64,000 nt of DNA from NCBI GenBank assembly GCA_037953745.1, contig JBAKBP010006570.1:1-64000 (forward strand), given 5' to 3'. The notes under the pieces were generated by a model. It worked only from the letters and a program-made list of their open reading frames with translations. It was not told where the DNA came from and made no database searches. Origin of the DNA: Lithodes maja. Lineage: Eukaryota; Arthropoda; Malacostraca; Decapoda; Lithodidae. A program made the position numbers and the translations under genes. Position 1 is the first letter of the stretch. Every line of letters starts with the position of its first letter. Positions 10,560 through 19,989 of the stretch are shown piece after piece.

Positions 10560-12888
10560 TCAGTCTCTTGTCCTAATGGCGGCATTCCAGGCAACCCTGT
10601 TAAGGGCTGCTTCACTTGTCAAGTTCTTGGATTTGAGATCGGCGCGTATAGTCCGATCCCAGGTCTTCCTCGGTCCACCCCTTGGTGCAGCTCCCTCCAC
10701 AATCACAGACCTGCATTTTTTCACCCAATTTTGTTCATCCATTCTCTCCACATGTCCATACCATCCCAGTCTACTTGTACGCATCACCTCGCTAATACTC
10801 TTTATACCTAAACGTCTCCTCAGCTCAACATTTGTTATTCTATCCTGTAGCCTGGCCCCACACATCCATCTCACCATTCTTATCTCATTACGCTCCATTC
10901 TGTTGACATCCTCTACTTTAACGGCCCATGTTTCTGAGGCATACGTCATTGCACTTCTAACACATGAGGCATACACCTTTCCCTTCAGGGGGAGAGGCAT
11001 TCTTTTCATGGTCAGGATTGGCATCAATTCTCTGAACTTCCCCCAGCCACACCTAATTCTAGCAACAGTGGCAGCCTCGGCCCCACCACCGGCAGAGATG
11101 GTATCTCCTAGGTAACAAAACTTGTTCACCAGCTCCAAAGACTCATTTCCAAAATTCACAGCCACAGGATCATCACTTAACACAAGCTCGCCTTTGCACA
11201 CTACGCACTCAAATTTCTCTATTTCTGACTTATCCTTCGGCAGGGGCCCCTTTATTCTACTACAGCGCTTACTCCCATGGTGTACCCAACATCGACAGAT
11301 GCTACATTGAATTGAGTTAACGCCCAATCCCTTTCCACACACTGCACATGGGTATGCACCGCTCTTTTCCACATTGCCTCGTCTCAAACTACAATGCATA
11401 ACCTTGGTTTTGTTAATATTGACTCTTAAACCCTTGCTCGCCATGCCCTCTCTCCACTCTCTGAATTTGGCCTCAGCATCCTGCATACTGTCAGCTATTA
11501 GGACTAAATCGTCTGCATCAAACAGTTTCAACGGGAGTCCGCCTCTAAAAATTCTAGACAGCGCCTCCAAGACCATAATAAAGAGGAGGGGGCTTAACAC
11601 TGAACCCTGATGGACTCCAACACGGACTGCGAACTCATCACTCAGTACACCCTTCACCCTCACCGAACTTCGCGAATCCTCATACATCTTCATTATCACA
11701 CGCACCAGCCACTCTTCCACACCAAGTTTCCTCATAGCCCACTGTACAACATCTCTAGGTACCCTATCAAAGGCCTTCTCCAGGTCCACAAACACAAAGT
11801 AAAGATCCCTGCCTTTTAGTAAGTATCTTTCCTGTATCTGCCTAACTATGAAGATAGCATCGGTTGTACCACGTCCTGGCATAATACCAAACTGCATATC
11901 ATCAATAGAGATGCTTTGCCTGATCAAACCCTCAAGGACTCTCTCACAGACCTTCATGATTTGGTCAAGCATTTTCAGGCCCCTATAATTTCCTCTATCT
12001 AGCGCATCCCCTTTTCCTTTGTATATACTTACTATTACACTTTTGAGCCAATCCTCTGGGATTTTCTCATCTTTAATAATGGTGTTTATCAACTCAGTGA
12101 CTAAGTTTACACCAATCTCCCCTGAGGCTTTTATCATCTCAGCGACAATGTCGGAGCAACCTGGAGCTTTACCGTCCTTCATTTTATTGATTGCGTCGCT
12201 CACTACAGCTGGTGCTATCAAAGGAGGGGGCCCAGATATTGGTTTTTCGATACTAAGCTGTTCCTTATCCCATTCAAACTCTACATTTAGCAATCGTTCA
12301 TAGTGTACCTTCCATGCTTCTCTGATTTCATTTTCTGCATACACAATCTTCCCATTATCATCTCTAACACACTGTTCACCTATAATATCCCTACTGTCAT
12401 TTTTAACTCGCCTAGCTAGGTTGAAGATCCCATTGGGATTGTCAGTGTTACACACTTGTTCGAGGACCAGGTCCTTAATGCGATTTTTAGCATTGTAAAT
12501 AACTCTTTTGGCAGTTCGTTTAGCTGCCTGGTATTCCTCCCTGCTGCCTCCTTTCTTCCATGCTTTGAAGCATCTCCTTTTCTCTTTCACAGCATGTTCT
12601 ACCTCATCGTTCCACCACCAAGAGGTCTTATTCCTGGGGTGACCCTTTGTTTTCCCACAGACTTTGTCAGTGGCAGCGATAAGGCTATGCTTAAGAAAGT
12701 TCCATTGGCTATTTACATCGTTAGGCCTAGCTTCCTTATTTCTATTCATTTCCTCCAGTTCATTATGAAACCTATCCCTAACTTCCTTGTCCTTCAGCAG
12801 CCACACTTTCCTATTGGGTATGTAAACCTTCTTGTGCTTAGGATCTCTGTATAAGCTCATGTCGCACACAAGTAGCTTATGCTGGGGG
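10560..12888 (-). pseudogene. LINE reverse transcriptase with embedded zinc finger
   Basis: This long minus-strand frame (about 776 residues) begins at the solo-LTR junction and contains a complete RT. Visible motifs are MKDGKAPGCSDIVAEMIKA, SVIVSIYKGKGDALDRGNYR, FVDLEKAFDRVPRDVV, GVHQGSVLSPLLF and the catalytic box FDADDLVLIAD. Between the palm and thumb lies a cysteine/histidine-rich insert (11,190-11,362; CAVC...CSIC...WVHH...C...CVVC). The C-terminal region follows (YASETWAVKVEDVNRMER). The first residues up to about 12,893 belong to the LTR if the frame is extended to 12,917. The protein would nick DNA and reverse-transcribe its own mRNA at the target. It differs from the family with (TAGA)n tails. 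Confidence 0.9.
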
Positions 12889-12892
12889 ATAC

Positions 12893-14759
12893 TGTGACGC
12901 ATGTCCAGTGTGAGCATGCTGTACAGAACGCCTAGTCATGCCCCACTCTCGCTAGGATCGTCAGGGCAGGAACTTTGGCTGTAGTCTATGTAGAGTTTCC
13001 TAACTTAGTTCATGTGAGCCGTTGTACTATAAGTATTATGAATATGTATTTTGTTTTCATCTGAGTCAACGAGTTCTATTTTATATCATTAGTTATAAGT
13101 ATTGTGTATAAAACTTATTTGTAATGATGAGAGGAGAGAGAGAGATTACGTAATGGGGGTCAGTGGGTGCGCCATGCGGGAGGTGGGCCTAACTCATTAG
13201 CACTCCCCCCCTCCCCCCTCCCCTCAGTGCTGGGAAAGCCTTTGTCTATCCCAGATTGAGAGAGAGAAATTACGTAATGATTGTCAGTGGGCGGTCCTTA
13301 GTAGTTCACGTTGGGCTCACTAGAGGGCCGAGTATAAAAAGGGAAGTCTAGCCATTTTTAGATCAGAACTCATTAGGCAGAGCGACTTCTCATTTCCCTT
13401 GCTAACTATATATATTCTTCTGACTGATGTGAACTTTCTCTACTACCATTACATTCTTATCTCCTCTTTTCCCTACCCTTTTTAACTTCCATGGTCCCGT
13501 TGGTGCAGAGCTAGTCAGCCAACGTATTATCGCTTGAGTTCTCACGAGATATATGCCTAGTAGATAGCCTATTTTGGAAGGGTTAACTTAGAATAGGATT
13601 GATTTATGTTTGTTGCACTCGTATATGCATTTCCCTGTGTGTTATTATTATTGTTCCTGTTTTCTGCTGGTCTAGGTAATGCTAGACTGGGATAGGGCTA
13701 CTGGTGTTGTGATTTCCGATGTGTACTAGATTTTGTTGAACCTGTACAATCGCAACGGAGACGTGGGAAGCCTAGGTGGTCTTTCTGACTGTGTACCTTG
13801 TGAGTTTAGCACTGTGTTGCGAGTGAGGGCTTTTGCCTCTGCCACCCAACACTGTGCTAACTTGTTTGCTTTGACTTTGAGAGGGTCGCCAGGAGAGAAC
13901 CAGATACTAGCGATCTGGATCTCTCAAGAGAGCACCCCGTCAATTAACGTAATTTGGCCGCACAGCCTTAAGGACTTCGCTAGGCTACGAGCCGCTTTCT
14001 CAGCCATTGTTTCCTAGCCTACTACATCCCAGCTAGACTTTACTCGATCAGCAGATACAGAATAGTATTGAAGCTTTCCTTATGTATGATATTGTTTATG
14101 CACTATTGATTTCATGTGTTGCACGCTTGGCTACTTTAGTGATTAGTGGCCCACGAGCACAATCCGAGTAGGCTATTGCCGGTGCATTTGCGGAGTACTT
14201 CTTTTTAATGTTTGCCATTTACTATTGCATATTCTTATAATTATTCTTATGCCAATTTAAACCTTCAATAATATTTAATTGCCAGTGTTTTGCTTATTGA
14301 ATTGCTGTTCAAAATCCGATACGTACTTCTTACGAGCATCCGAGAAGCATCTAACTTTATCAGAAGATTCCTTGCTCGATGCTTAAGGACTATTAATTAA
14401 CGTAACGTAATAGTGCCGATCCGAAGTAGAGGGTGGAAGACTTCTTAAGTTCTTAGTCAAGGGTGGATTACTTCGGCTTCGGCCAACACTATTCTTTGGT
14501 GTTGTTGTTTCTTACTTCTTTGTTTGATTGTTGACCAGACTAGATAATTCCTGTCTCTTTATTAGTCTGTTGTTGAACACTAGTACCGAGTTCTTGTACA
14601 GTATACCCCGTTATAGCAGATCGAACTCTGGAGGGTATTGGTGTTTTTTGTTCGGCTGGCAGTACTCAGGGTTTGGGATCGTGTGTTTCCGTTGTGGCAG
14701 CGAGCCGTACTCGAGTCCTGATTGAGAGCCCTTGTGTACCCGAGTGCCAGGTCGTAACA
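12893..14759. mobile_element. Solo LTR (1.87 kb, Gypsy-like) inside the LINE
   Basis: The insert has TG...CA ends (TGTGACGCATG ... GTCGTAACA) and a 4-bp target duplication ATAC (12,889-12,892 and 14,760-14,763). The LINE frame is continuous when the insert and one ATAC are ignored. No Gag or Pol coding is present, so this is an LTR left by recombination. A TATA-like GAGTATAAAAAGG lies at about 13,330. The minus-strand start TGTTACGACC resembles the start of the second solo LTR at 21,026 (TGTTATGACT). The short frames inside (13,733-14,017 and 14,528-14,725) look like chance openings. Confidence 0.85.
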
Positions 14760-14763
14760 ATAC

Positions 14764-15542
14764 ATTCTTCGCTCGGAATGACCTTTACATCTAGAACTAG
14801 TTTCCAGTCTTTCCTGTTAACCAAGAAGTAATCTATCTGGCTACTGGAGACCCCAGAGATATATGTGATCAGGTGGCTCTGTCTTTTCTTGAACTTTGTG
14901 TTACACACAACCATGTTGAGTGCAACGCAGGACTCCAATATATATTCGCCTTCTAGATTTCTCCTTCCGTAACCAATTCCTCCATGTACCCCCTCGTATC
15001 CATCTGCAGATGCTCCCACGTGACCATTGAGGTCCCCCCCCCACGATAGTTATTTCGTTCTCCGAGAGGCCTGAAATGACACTGACGGTGTCATTCCAGA
15101 AGTCCTCTTTTATCTCTTTCTGTAAACCAGCCTGTGGGGCATATGCAGATATCACATTCAGAATTCTTTCACCAACTTTCAACTTCAAAACAATCAGCCT
15201 TTCACTAACTCTCGTAATCTGAAGCACACTTTCCGCCAGCTCTTCAGCCACCAGAACACCCACTCCTCCATTCGCTTTATCAGTCTCCACACCCATCCAG
15301 TATATCCTATATCTTTTCCTCCTTCCGACAATCCACTGTACCCCATGCCTCTTCCAGAGTGTTTCCTGGGTACAGCAGACGTCCACTCGCCTCCTCTCAC
15401 ACATCTCAGCCACTTCATTCGCACGCAGATTCAAACTACCAACATTCACACTAGCAAGTCTGAGTTTGTGGGGGGCATTTGTCATTGTCCTGTGCAGTTT
15501 TGTTTCATCGGACTTACGTTTATTTTCTTTGATTTTAGTCAT
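14764..15542 (-). pseudogene. LINE apurinic-type endonuclease domain
   Basis: The frame opens with a Met at 15,542 and reads an exonuclease-endonuclease-phosphatase fold: LRLASVNVGSLNLRANEVAE, CCTQETLW (Glu of QET), ISAYAPQAG, then after a slip DLNGHVGASADG and SSQIDYFLVNRKDWK, ending VIPSEEC at the LTR junction. The slip falls in a nine-base C run (15,037-15,046) and could be a sequencing artefact. It is the N-terminal half of the protein continued at 12,888. The domain nicks target DNA to prime reverse transcription. Confidence 0.9.
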
Positions 15543-15545
15543 AGT

Positions 15546-15748
15546 TAGGTAGGTTTGGCTGGCAATAAACCATATACCTGCTGAGCATAATTATCATAAG
15601 TGGCTAGCGATTTAGTTACAGTAGCAAATTTACCCTTAATTTGATCAGCCGAGGCACTTAATAAAAATTCATCAAGATCTCTTAAACACTTATTTAAACT
15701 TCCCTTCATCCCTCCCTTCAGAATCCTAAGCTTCTTTATATCTGTCAT
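15546..15748 (-). pseudogene. BEL/Pao Gag N-terminus
   Basis: This 67-residue frame starts with Met at 15,748 and reads KLRILKGGMKGSLNKCLRDL, then ASADQIKGKFATVTKSLATY and QQVYGLLPA. The R/G-x-LKG start and the following helices are typical of the N-terminus of BEL/Pao Gag. The frame is cut by the LINE at its C-terminal side. The rest of Gag resumes at 10,498. Confidence 0.75.
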
Positions 15749-16282
15749 CGTTAAAGTCTGAATCTAGGCTATTAACTCTCTAAACTATAAAGCAAACTAG
15801 TTACACAAATTAATTTAAATTAAAAAATGTGGCAATAGCATTGCCTCTCCCAATTTGGAAACGGTCATTAGGCTACTAGCTGCAGTAGGATGAATTAATT
15901 GAATTAATAAGACAAATTGACAAGTAGCAGAAACAAACTAGGGCTAGAGAAAGAAGGGTAAATGTAAAGAACTGACTAGTAATAAGTATTAGGCCTAGCC
16001 CAGCTGCCCATCCCACAATCATGAGGTCTGTTGGCTGTCAATCGCTTAGGAATCAACAGAGACCGAACCCCATGACCGTAATTAGGCAACTAGGCTATAA
16101 AATTTAATTAACTCCTTCAGACATATTATGTTCCAATAAGTCCGAAGAGGCGGGAGCCCCGGGATCATTGCCACTGCCTCGCACTACACTCACAACAACA
16201 CTGCGGCCGTTAGAATTATCGGAGGAGGCTGAGGTTGCCACCAACGGTTTTATCGTAAGCTAACTTATCGGACTTACTGAGC
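15749..16282. other. AT-rich non-coding stretch upstream of BEL Gag
   Basis: This would be the leader and 5' LTR of the BEL element, but it does not match the LTR at 2856-3121. No gene is visible. The 5' LTR was either lost or lies outside a rearrangement. Confidence 0.4.
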
Positions 16283-16402
16283 TCATATGACGCAAAATCG
16301 CGTCATAAACTTATTGGAGAGGCATGGAGATAAGTCCATATGATGCGATCGCGTCATATGAGTTTTTGGTTATAAGTTCCATATGACGCGATCGCGTCAT
16401 AT
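16283..16402. repeat. Cluster of three TGACG-containing palindromes
   Basis: Three dyad-symmetric sites occur within 120 bp. The third is a perfect 22-bp palindrome at 16,381-16,402 with core TGACGCGATCGCGTCA. The second, at 16,337-16,360, is nearly perfect with core TGATGCGATCGCGTCA. The first, at about 16,283-16,306, is degenerate. Each contains the TGACG half-site recognised by CREB/ATF-type bZIP factors. A regulatory role is inference. Confidence 0.6.
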
Positions 16403-16490
16403 ATGTCGCAAGGAGTTAAATGAGTCACATGAGAACCCTCCCCACCGGCAAAATTAAGAAAAGAGTCTCATATGGCCTAAAGGCTAAATA

Positions 16491-16655
16491 GTCCAGGAGC
16501 CAAGGGGTGTTTGCATGCATGAAAGGGCCAGAAAATCACCCGCTTGATTTAGTTAGAGGGTCCACTGGGACACCTTTTTAGCGAGGGTAGACATCCCGAA
16601 ACCCGGCAGTTATCGTGTTATTCGGGATTTTCGCTGAATTTAATGAAATCAAAAT
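16491..16655. repeat. Left outer part of the DNA transposon's inverted repeat
   Basis: This segment starts GTCCAGGAGCCAAGGGGTG and is the inverted copy of the plus-strand segment ending at 34,440. TA lies just outside both ends. The repeat is interrupted after 16,655 by the DIRS element and resumes at 30,096. Confidence 0.85.
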
Positions 16656-17040
16656 TATAGGTTTGACTCCTGTAAGGAGATAAAGAAAACCTAATATTTA
16701 GTAGTGGCCCCGTAATCATTGACGATTATGCCTATTACATAAGGCACCCTCTTCAAACACTCATCCGCCGTAGTTTGAATCTACCGCGCAGAGCATACAA
16801 AATTTGAGGAGCCTTCATCATGAGCGCACGCAACCTCACTCATGGCTCAATCATTATGAATTGGGTTCTCACTACGAAAAAACTTTGTAAAAAATAAAAA
16901 CAAAAAGAAAATAAGAATAACTATTCAATAAGCTTTCCATAATATCGTGGATGTACTTGTGTGGATCTTTGACCAGACGCTGACTCAGGCGTCATTCTTC
17001 CTTCACTGACATATCAAGTAAACCAAAATCCTTAATACAT
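16656..17040. repeat. DIRS-1 inverted terminal repeat, 3' side
   Basis: This segment is inverted relative to about 29,770-30,080. Shared features include CAAACACTCATCCGCC, the AT-rich run ATAAGAATAACTATTCAATA and CTTTGACCAGACGCTGA. The outermost about 70 bases (16,656-16,725) are not in the other terminus but are matched by the internal complementary region. Confidence 0.85.
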
Positions 17041-17076
17041 CAACGAATGGGAAGGGGATGGTCGGGAGGGCCCCAG

Positions 17077-17183
17077 TCGTCAATGATTACGGGGCCACTA
17101 CTAAATATTAGGTTTTCTTTATCTCCTTACAGGAGTCAAACCTATAATTTATTAGTGGCCCCTCCATCATTGACGATTATGCC
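17077..17183. repeat. DIRS-1 internal complementary region
   Basis: Bases 17,077-17,146 are the exact reverse complement of the extreme end at 16,656-16,725 (70 of 70 by eye). Bases 17,147-17,183 continue directly with a near-exact copy of the opposite extreme end (reverse complement of about 30,060-30,095). It is therefore the sequence formed when the two ends are joined in a circle. In DIRS biology this region templates completion and circularisation. Confidence 0.9.
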
Positions 17184-17763
17184 TGATATCTAGGACTGGA
17201 GGGGGGGGGGACATTCGTAATCATATCATAACTCTAGTAAAAGCAGATAATCAAACAACCACATAGTATTCTTACTTCAAAAAAGATATATATATTTATT
17301 GGCGCAGCACATATATACAAAAAGGGGTACAAGCAGGAGCGTGCTTCAAAGAAGCCTGCTTGATAAAAAGGGTTAACTCTTGAGATTCTGCGAACAGATC
17401 TGTAAGTTAAAAGGCATCCCACTCAACATAAGTGGTGAAAAATAACAAACTTATAAGTTTACATGTGCACATATAACCCCATAATATTAGTGGATATATC
17501 TTGCCAAAATATATCCAATGCTTAAAATTAAATTGCTTTCATAGCTAAAACTATGTATAACAACACTGTTGTTTGTACTACCATTGTACTAGCACAATTT
17601 CCTGCACTGAATAGTACAGAGAAATTTTCATATCACAATACCCATAACTAGTATCACAGCTCTCATACTCCGGCGGGGTCTAGGGTGTCCTATGTTACAC
17701 TGACTGCACCCCCCCCCCCCTCCCCTTTCCTTGAAATTAAACAAAAAGTGACTTAGGGGTCAC
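17184..17763. other. DIRS-1 3' untranslated stretch
   Basis: AT-rich sequence between the recombinase stop and the internal complementary region, with a short G run near 17,205 and C runs near 17,710. I see no coding sequence. Confidence 0.5.
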
Positions 17764-18273
17764 CTAGACCCTCTGCCTTAAAGCTATACATGGCAAGGAA
17801 GGTTTGTCTAGAGCTACTGACAGGTATCGAGTCAAAAACGTATGATTAGAGGCCCACAAATGTGTGGACGTAATATCTTCCACAGAAAAATTCTTAAGGA
17901 AACGCAAAGAGGCTGCCCATTTGCGTAAATCGTGGGCCCTACCCACAACACCGGGATTACTCTATTTAATGACCTCGACCAAAAGAGAAGCCAATCTACG
18001 TTTCAGCAAGCGCTTACCCGTACTGGCTACCCCTAAAGCACCTTGGGGATTTAGAGGAGCTACTCTCAAATATTTGGTTAGAGCCTGCACTGGACATAAA
18101 TTATGGTGCACCTTTCCCCTTTTCAACGCCGGCACCGTGAACTCTGAAAACACGTGTTCACTGTGCTCATTCTTGGCTATGAACCCTGGGGAAGGTGCAA
18201 TGTGAATACACTCATTAAGCCTACCAAACCTGAGGCAATTAGGTGTGTTGCTCATCGCCGTCAGCTCAGACAC
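17764..18273 (-). pseudogene. DIRS tyrosine recombinase, N-terminally deleted
   Basis: The minus strand reads SELTAMSNTPNCLRFGRLNE, then HIAPSPGFIAKNE, PALKRGKVHHNLCPVQAL, and, after an in-frame TAG near 17,960, RAHDLRKWAASLRFLKN and FLTRYL. HDLRK carries the His and second Arg of the recombinase pentad, and TFLTRYL the nucleophilic Tyr. Only the C-terminal catalytic half is present. The junction with the RNase H frame (18,266-18,273) is abrupt, so a deletion has removed the RNase H tail and the N-terminal part of the recombinase. The enzyme would integrate the circular cDNA. Confidence 0.85.
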
Positions 18274-19954
18274 TTTGTTCCAGACACTTGTCTGGCGGCG
18301 GAAACAGATAAATGGAACTCCACCTGTTCCAGTCTGTCACCAGGGCGTCTGGCCCACCTGCCGGCGTTATCGTCCGGCGGGTGAGGTACATTGGGAGTTT
18401 GTGAGTCTCCTCTGACGCAAACAGATCCACTTGTGGATGGTAAGGCTCCGCAATCATTTGGTCAAAAATGGTTTGCTTGAGCGCCCATTCTACTGTTGTG
18501 CTCTGTCTCCGGGACAGAGCGTCTGACCAGACGTTTGCTACGCCTGGGAGATAAGATGCGTGAAGATGAATGTCCAGCCTGTTGGCTAGAATAAAAATAT
18601 CTTCTGACACGTTTAGCAACCTCCGAGACCTCGTCGACCTTTGTTTCTGAATACAGTGAACCGCATTCAGATTGTCCATTCTGAAGGCCACCGACTTGCC
18701 CCATAAAGCAGAGCCGTGAGCCTGAAGGAAATATAAGGGGACTAGTAATTCTTTGACATTGATGTGGGAGATTTCTAGATGGGACCACAGCCCTTGACCC
18801 TGGTGCCCTTGGTTTGACTGAAAACCCCAACCTATCGTTCCTGACGCATCCGTGTCTACCCATACCGTCGGCGGAGGAGAGGTCCATGACATTACTGAGT
18901 GCAACATTTCCCTCTTTGCCCAGACCGCTAGTAAGGTGTGGATTAATTTTGGGATGGGCCATAATTTTTCCGCCGGCAATAGCGGAAAGTATTTGTTGCC
19001 CTCCAATATTAAACGCTTTACTTTCAACCGGCCCAACATTACAGTTAGTTGAATCCAGTTGAGAGAGCCGACCAGAGACTCCCAGATTCTCTGTGTCGTA
19101 GTCAGACTGTGAAGGAACAGGAACAGTTTCCTGCGAAATCTGTTTCGATTGTCCACACTCTGACTCAGAGTGAGAGCGGCTGTGTCCCAAACCAGCCCTA
19201 TCCACTGAACTACTCGTGAGGGAACAAGGTTTGACGTTACCAGGTTGACCTTGAACCCTAGAGTTTTGACATGATTTAATGTTATGTTGACATGATTTAT
19301 GCATACTTGCTCCGTCTCTGCCACCACTAGCCAGTCGTCTTGGTACCACAAAATCCTGATCCCTTGTTTTAACAATGGCATCAGGGCTTGCCGGACTAAT
19401 TTCATGAATAAGCGAGGTGCCAGGTTCAATCCAAATGGCATCCTCTGAAAAACATAATTTTGATGCCTGATCCGTAAGGCCAGAAACCGTTTAAATCTTT
19501 TGTTTACCGAGACGTGCCAATAAGCGTCTGTCAGGTCTAAGGAACACATCCATCCTCCCGGCGGAAGTGTTAGCCTGATTTGATGCACTGTCAACATCCT
19601 GAATGACTCGTTGTGAATGTGAAGGTTCAGATAAGACAGGTCTACGACGGGTCTCATCTGAACACTGTCCCTTTTGGGTACCAAAAATAGCTTGGATGTG
19701 AAGACTGGGTAATTTGGAGGGACCGGGATGATGACATTCTTGGCTATCATTTCCTTGATCAGTGACTCCACCTCTAATGAAACTAGATTCGCCGTTGTCG
19801 GCTGACGTAAACGAGGTCGCCGGAGCCACTGCCAAGTGATGCCTTTGCGTGCCACCATCCTTGCCCAAGTATTTAACGGCCATGCTTGGTGACACGTTCG
19901 GAACGACCCAGTTAGCAGACAAGGGTTCGCCGGCTGTACTACCCTCGGATCCAC
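18266..19954 (-). pseudogene. DIRS reverse transcriptase and RNase H
   Basis: This frame of about 562 residues begins in the region after Gag. RT motifs in order are VPKRDSVQMRPVVDLSYLN, CSLDLTDAYWHVSVN (first catalytic Asp), RMPFGLNLAPRLFMKL and the polymerase box LWYQDDWLVV. RNase H follows with WVDTDASGTIGWGFQ (Asp), SHINVKELL (Glu), FRMDNLNAVH (Asp) and VWSDALSRRQS (last Asp). It then runs into PQVDLFASEETHKLPMYLTR, usual in DIRS proteins, and ends DWNRWSSIYLFPPP at the deletion junction. The frame is otherwise open. It copies genomic RNA and degrades the RNA strand. Confidence 0.9.
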
Positions 19955-19989
19955 CCGCCGTGAGACCGGCCCCGGGAGTGAGAGAGACT

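Larger units (their letters stand above)
10501..15545 (-). mobile_element. Near-full-length second LINE (RTE-like) inserted in BEL Gag
   Basis: Leaving out the solo LTR at 12,893-14,759, this LINE is about 3.2 kb, the usual size of an RTE element. It has a single EN-RT reading frame and a short tetranucleotide 3' tail (ATGT repeats, plus-strand 10,501-10,517). It lies between two Gag segments of the BEL element. I could not confirm an exact target duplication. Only two lesions are evident: a frame slip in a run of nine C at about 15,037 and the LTR insertion. Confidence 0.85.
2856..15748 (-). mobile_element. BEL/Pao LTR retrotransposon with nested insertions
   Basis: Reading the minus strand downward, the order is Gag N-terminus (15,748), Gag body (10,498 and 9750), zinc knuckles and protease (8865), RT (8007), RNase H (6880), integrase (5042-3186) and LTR (3121). 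This is the canonical Gag-PR-RT-RH-INT order of BEL/Pao elements. Insertions sit at 5256-6446, 8882-9298, 9759-10,292 and 10,501-15,545. At three of the sites the Gag or RNase H frame reads on across the junction once the insert and one target copy are ignored. There are also nonsense codons and frameshifts, so the copy is dead. No 5' LTR is visible. Confidence 0.9.

Noticed and set aside
10552..11115. Plus-strand 187-codon frame
   Set aside because: Reverse shadow of the LINE RT on the minus strand; Ser/Leu-rich without motifs.
15749..16282. Candidate 5' LTR of the BEL element
   Set aside because: No similarity to the 3' LTR at 2856-3121 or to the solo LTR at 35,152-36,006.
18462..19349. 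295-codon frame overlapping the DIRS RT
   Set aside because: Overlaps the RT-RNase H frame in another frame and has no recognisable domain.
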